Of a DNA stretch of 8,220 nucleotides, positions 6,779 through 8,220 are shown one piece after another. Made by a program: the position numbers and the translations under genes. Source of the stretch: DASSBG01 sp965651365. GTDB lineage: Bacteria > Pseudomonadota > Gammaproteobacteria > Xanthomonadales > Rhodanobacteraceae. The stretch covers positions 1 through 8,220 of the forward strand of contig CBFGSA010000119.1 of the NCBI GenBank assembly GCA_965651365.1, written 5' to 3'. Numbering within the stretch: position 1 is the stretch's first letter; each line of letters begins with the position of its first letter. The notes under the pieces were generated by a model. The model made no database searches. It was not told where the DNA came from and worked only from the letters and a program-made list of their open reading frames with translations.

Positions 6779-6840
6779 CATCAGCGTCTCGCGGTTTGCG
6801 CCAGGAGCTCCTGGCGGCGGGAGGTATGCCATCTCCATCG
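6770..6840 (-). promoter_or_regulatory. Fluoride riboswitch (crcB motif RNA)
   Basis: The minus-strand leader of crcB shows the layout of the fluoride-sensing crcB RNA. The stem GGAG (6836-6833) pairs with CTCC (6823-6820), and the loop between them carries GGCAT (6830-6826). A conserved-looking AAACC (6798-6794) follows, and then the hallmark CTGATGATGCC (6784-6774). GGCAT can pair perfectly with ATGCC (6778-6774) to form the pseudoknot that encloses the Mg2+-coordinated fluoride ion. A small GCG-AGA-CGC hairpin (6793-6785) precedes the hallmark. Between the first stem and AAACC there is an additional 7 bp hairpin with an AGCT loop (6816-6799). The RNA lies just before a terminator and the fluoride channel gene, which supports the call. 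The expected behaviour is a transcriptional ON switch. Boundaries are approximate to a few bases. Confidence 0.93.
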
Positions 6841-6846
6841 AGCCGA

Positions 6847-6877
6847 ATTGTAGCCGAAACAGGCACAACGATTGCAA
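6847..6877 (-). promoter_or_regulatory. Promoter of the fluoride riboswitch operon
   Basis: TACAAT at 6852-6847 is a good -10 box and would start transcription near 6840, exactly at the 5' edge of the aptamer. TTGCAA at 6877-6872 is the best -35 match, with a slightly long 19 bp spacer. The promoter starts only seven bases after the LysR stop codon, and no terminator for LysR is seen, so some read-through from LysR into the riboswitch is possible. Confidence 0.6.
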
Positions 6878-6883
6878 AACCGC

Positions 6884-7882
6884 TCACCGCGCCGAATGGC
6901 CGGATTCGTCGTATTCGCGGTGGGTCAGCAGGCCGGGCTTGATCAGGTCCAGGAAAGTCCGCGCCTCGTGGCCGAGGTATTTGCCCTTGCGCATCACCAC
7001 GCCATAGCTGCGTTGCGGGAAATAGCGGCGCATGTTGTGCACGGCGAGATGATTCCGGTCTTCGTCGGTCAGGCAGATGCCGGTGACGATCGAGATGCCC
7101 AGACCCATGCCGACGTAGTGCTTGATCAAATCCCAGCCACCGACCTCGATGGCTACCGTGTAGGGCACCTGGCGCTGCTGAAACACCATGTCCACCAGCC
7201 GGTAGGTCGTCAGTCGCTGTGGCGGCAGGATCAGCCCGTAGGGTGACAGATCCTCGATGCGAATGTCGTCCTTGCCGGCCAGCGGGTGGTGCGGCGGCAT
7301 GATCAGCATCGGGTCGTAGTGGTAGACCGGTGCCCAGGCAATGTCATGCGGCACGTCCAGCATCGAGCCAATGGCAAAATCGGCCCCTCCGGAGCGCAGC
7401 AGCTCCAGGCCGTCCTGGCCTGTGACGTTGGCCAGGTGCAGTTGCACGTCGGGCATGCGTTCGCGGTAGGCCTGCACCAGCGGCGGCAGCAGGTACTGGA
7501 TGGTCGAGGTGCCGGCGGCGATGGTCAGTGAACCGCTTTTCAGGCCTTTCAACTGCTTGCGAAACGCCTGATCCAGGTTTTCCCAGCCCTCGATCAGCGG
7601 TCGTGCCAGCGTGTACAGGGCTTCGCCGGCCTCGGTCAGGGTGACGCGGCGGCGCGTGCGCTCCAGCAGTTGCACGTCCAGCTCGCGTTCCAGCGCCTTG
7701 ATCTGCAGGCTGATGGCCGGTTGCGACAGGTACAGCGCCTCGGCTGCCCGGGTCAGGGTGCCGAGTCGCGACGTGTACACGAAAGCCCGCAATTGCTTGG
7801 GCCGGTTGCCCTTGTAGTAGACCCGCGCAGCCGAATCACTGGCCTGCGCTGCGGGTTTTCGTGCCCTTGATCGTGTAGTCAT
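6884..7882 (-). CDS. LysR-type transcriptional regulator, possibly CysB-like
   Basis: A 332-residue DNA-binding regulator. A basic low-complexity tail (1-25) comes before a winged helix-turn-helix at about 28-88, including TRAAEALYLSQPAISLQIKALE with the LysR signature and LLERTRRRVTLTEAGEALY. A linker helix follows, then the effector-binding domain from LTIAAGTSTIQYLLP (119-133) to about 315. The effector-domain opening and the overall length recall CysB/Cbl-type regulators, but I cannot assign an effector. The gene is divergent from the plus-strand gene at 8009, the usual LysR arrangement, so that gene is its most likely target, with autoregulation. The start at 7882 is preferred because GGAAAAGG lies just upstream; ATG 7894 (four more residues) and TTG 7897 are possible but lack a ribosome site. 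The next genes downstream have their own promoter and riboswitch. Confidence 0.9.
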   Translation of the reverse strand: MTTRSRARKPAAQASDSAARVYYKGNRPKQLRAFVYTSRLGTLTRAAEALYLSQPAISLQIKALERELDVQLLERTRRRVTLTEAGEALYTLARPLIEGWENLDQAFRKQLKGLKSGSLTIAAGTSTIQYLLPPLVQAYRERMPDVQLHLANVTGQDGLELLRSGGADFAIGSMLDVPHDIAWAPVYHYDPMLIMPPHHPLAGKDDIRIEDLSPYGLILPPQRLTTYRLVDMVFQQRQVPYTVAIEVGGWDLIKHYVGMGLGISIVTGICLTDEDRNHLAVHNMRRYFPQRSYGVVMRKGKYLGHEARTFLDLIKPGLLTHREYDESGHSAR

Positions 7883-7913
7883 GGCCTTTTCCATCAATCA
7901 TTTGCACATGTAC

Positions 7914-7929
7914 TTAACCATATTAATAT
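7914..7929. promoter_or_regulatory. Candidate LysR operator in the AT-rich divergent gap
   Basis: The 126 bp gap between the LysR gene and the plus-strand gene has a markedly AT-rich stretch (about 7905-7960) in otherwise GC-rich DNA. TTAACCATATTAA (7914-7926) fits the T-N11-A shape of LysR boxes, and ATATTAATAT (7920-7929) is a perfect palindrome overlapping it. A possible plus-strand -10 box TAAAAT lies at 7953-7958 without a good -35, as is common for activator-dependent promoters. Protein binding here is inference. Confidence 0.45.
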
Positions 7930-8008
7930 ATATGATTGAAACATTTGCTTTGTAAAATACATGCTTGCGGATCAGTGTGGATGCCACCCCCGCTGACCGG
8001 AGCCAACC

Positions 8009-8220
8009 ATGTCTGCAGTTCTCAAGGAACGTCCCGCCGCCGACCGCATCACGGCCGAGCACGCGTCGAATGCTGCGCATGCCGCGATTCCCGACCTTGG
8101 GTCGCTGACACTTCTGAAAGACCTGACCGCAGCCTGGCGCGGCAGGCGCATGCGCTGGTCGCCAGCGGCATCCCGGGCGCGGGGCGCATCGCCGATACCG
8201 CAAGCATGCTCGCTCAGCTG
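8009..8220 (+). CDS. Unrecognised gene divergent from LysR, partial and apparently frameshifted
   Basis: ATG 8009 follows GGAG (7999-8002) by six bases. The first 42 codons read as plausible coding sequence, MSAVLKERPAADR..., ending in SLTLLKDLTAA. From about 8134 this frame turns into an Arg/Trp/Ser-rich string typical of an off-frame reading of GC-rich DNA. The frame starting at 8134 instead gives LARQAHALVASGIPGAGRIA and on to DTASMLAQL at the window edge, with 25 of 29 codons ending in G or C. Adding one base to the CC of GCAGCCTGG (8128-8136) would join the two parts smoothly into LTAALARQAH. This suggests a single-base deletion, real or a sequencing error. The product is not recognised; a mostly helical, cytoplasmic N-terminal region with no signal peptide is all that can be said. 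It is the likely target of the divergent LysR regulator. Confidence 0.55.
   Translation, partial: MSAVLKERPAADRITAEHASNAAHAAIPDLGSLTLLKDLTAAWRGRRMRWSPAASRARGASPIPQACSLS

Overview
The window looks like chromosomal DNA of a GC-rich proteobacterium, most likely a gammaproteobacterium of the Lysobacterales (Xanthomonadales) kind. This rests on the high GC content, the strong G/C preference at third codon positions, and the general look of ParC, Cfa and the LysR regulator. The taxonomic guess is inference, not a search result. Seven genes lie tightly packed on the minus strand downstream of a divergently placed LysR gene, and one incomplete gene starts on the plus strand at the right edge. No rRNA, tRNA, CRISPR array, insertion sequence or phage gene was seen.

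Read in the direction of transcription (right to left), a LysR-type regulator (7882-6884) is followed directly by a promoter and a fluoride (crcB-type) riboswitch (about 6840-6770). The riboswitch has an overlapping intrinsic terminator (6778-6740). It precedes crcB/fluc, the fluoride channel (6698-6312). Then come a DUF190 gene (6296-5934), cfa, cyclopropane fatty acid synthase (5915-4794), a VTT/DedA-like membrane protein (4756-3998), an endonuclease/exonuclease/phosphatase-family protein (4001-3288) and an exported alpha/beta hydrolase of the proline iminopeptidase type (3249-2209). Gaps between these six genes are 15, 18, 37, -4 and 38 bp, and no terminator is visible between them. The whole set could therefore be one fluoride-induced operon that combines fluoride export with membrane-lipid remodelling.

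A 232 bp gap with two palindromic elements separates the hydrolase from parC (topoisomerase IV subunit A, 1976 to beyond position 1). ParC appears to have its own promoter placed so close to the ATG that the mRNA would be leaderless.

At the right edge, an AT-rich regulatory gap (7883-8008) with a LysR-box-like dyad separates the LysR gene from a divergent plus-strand gene starting at 8009. That gene was not recognised, and its reading frame appears to be broken by a one-base deletion near 8134.

The most interesting items are the complete fluoride-riboswitch switch architecture, the apparent inclusion of cfa and a VTT/EEP pair under its control, an extra hairpin inside the aptamer, the leaderless parC promoter and the frameshifted gene at the right edge.
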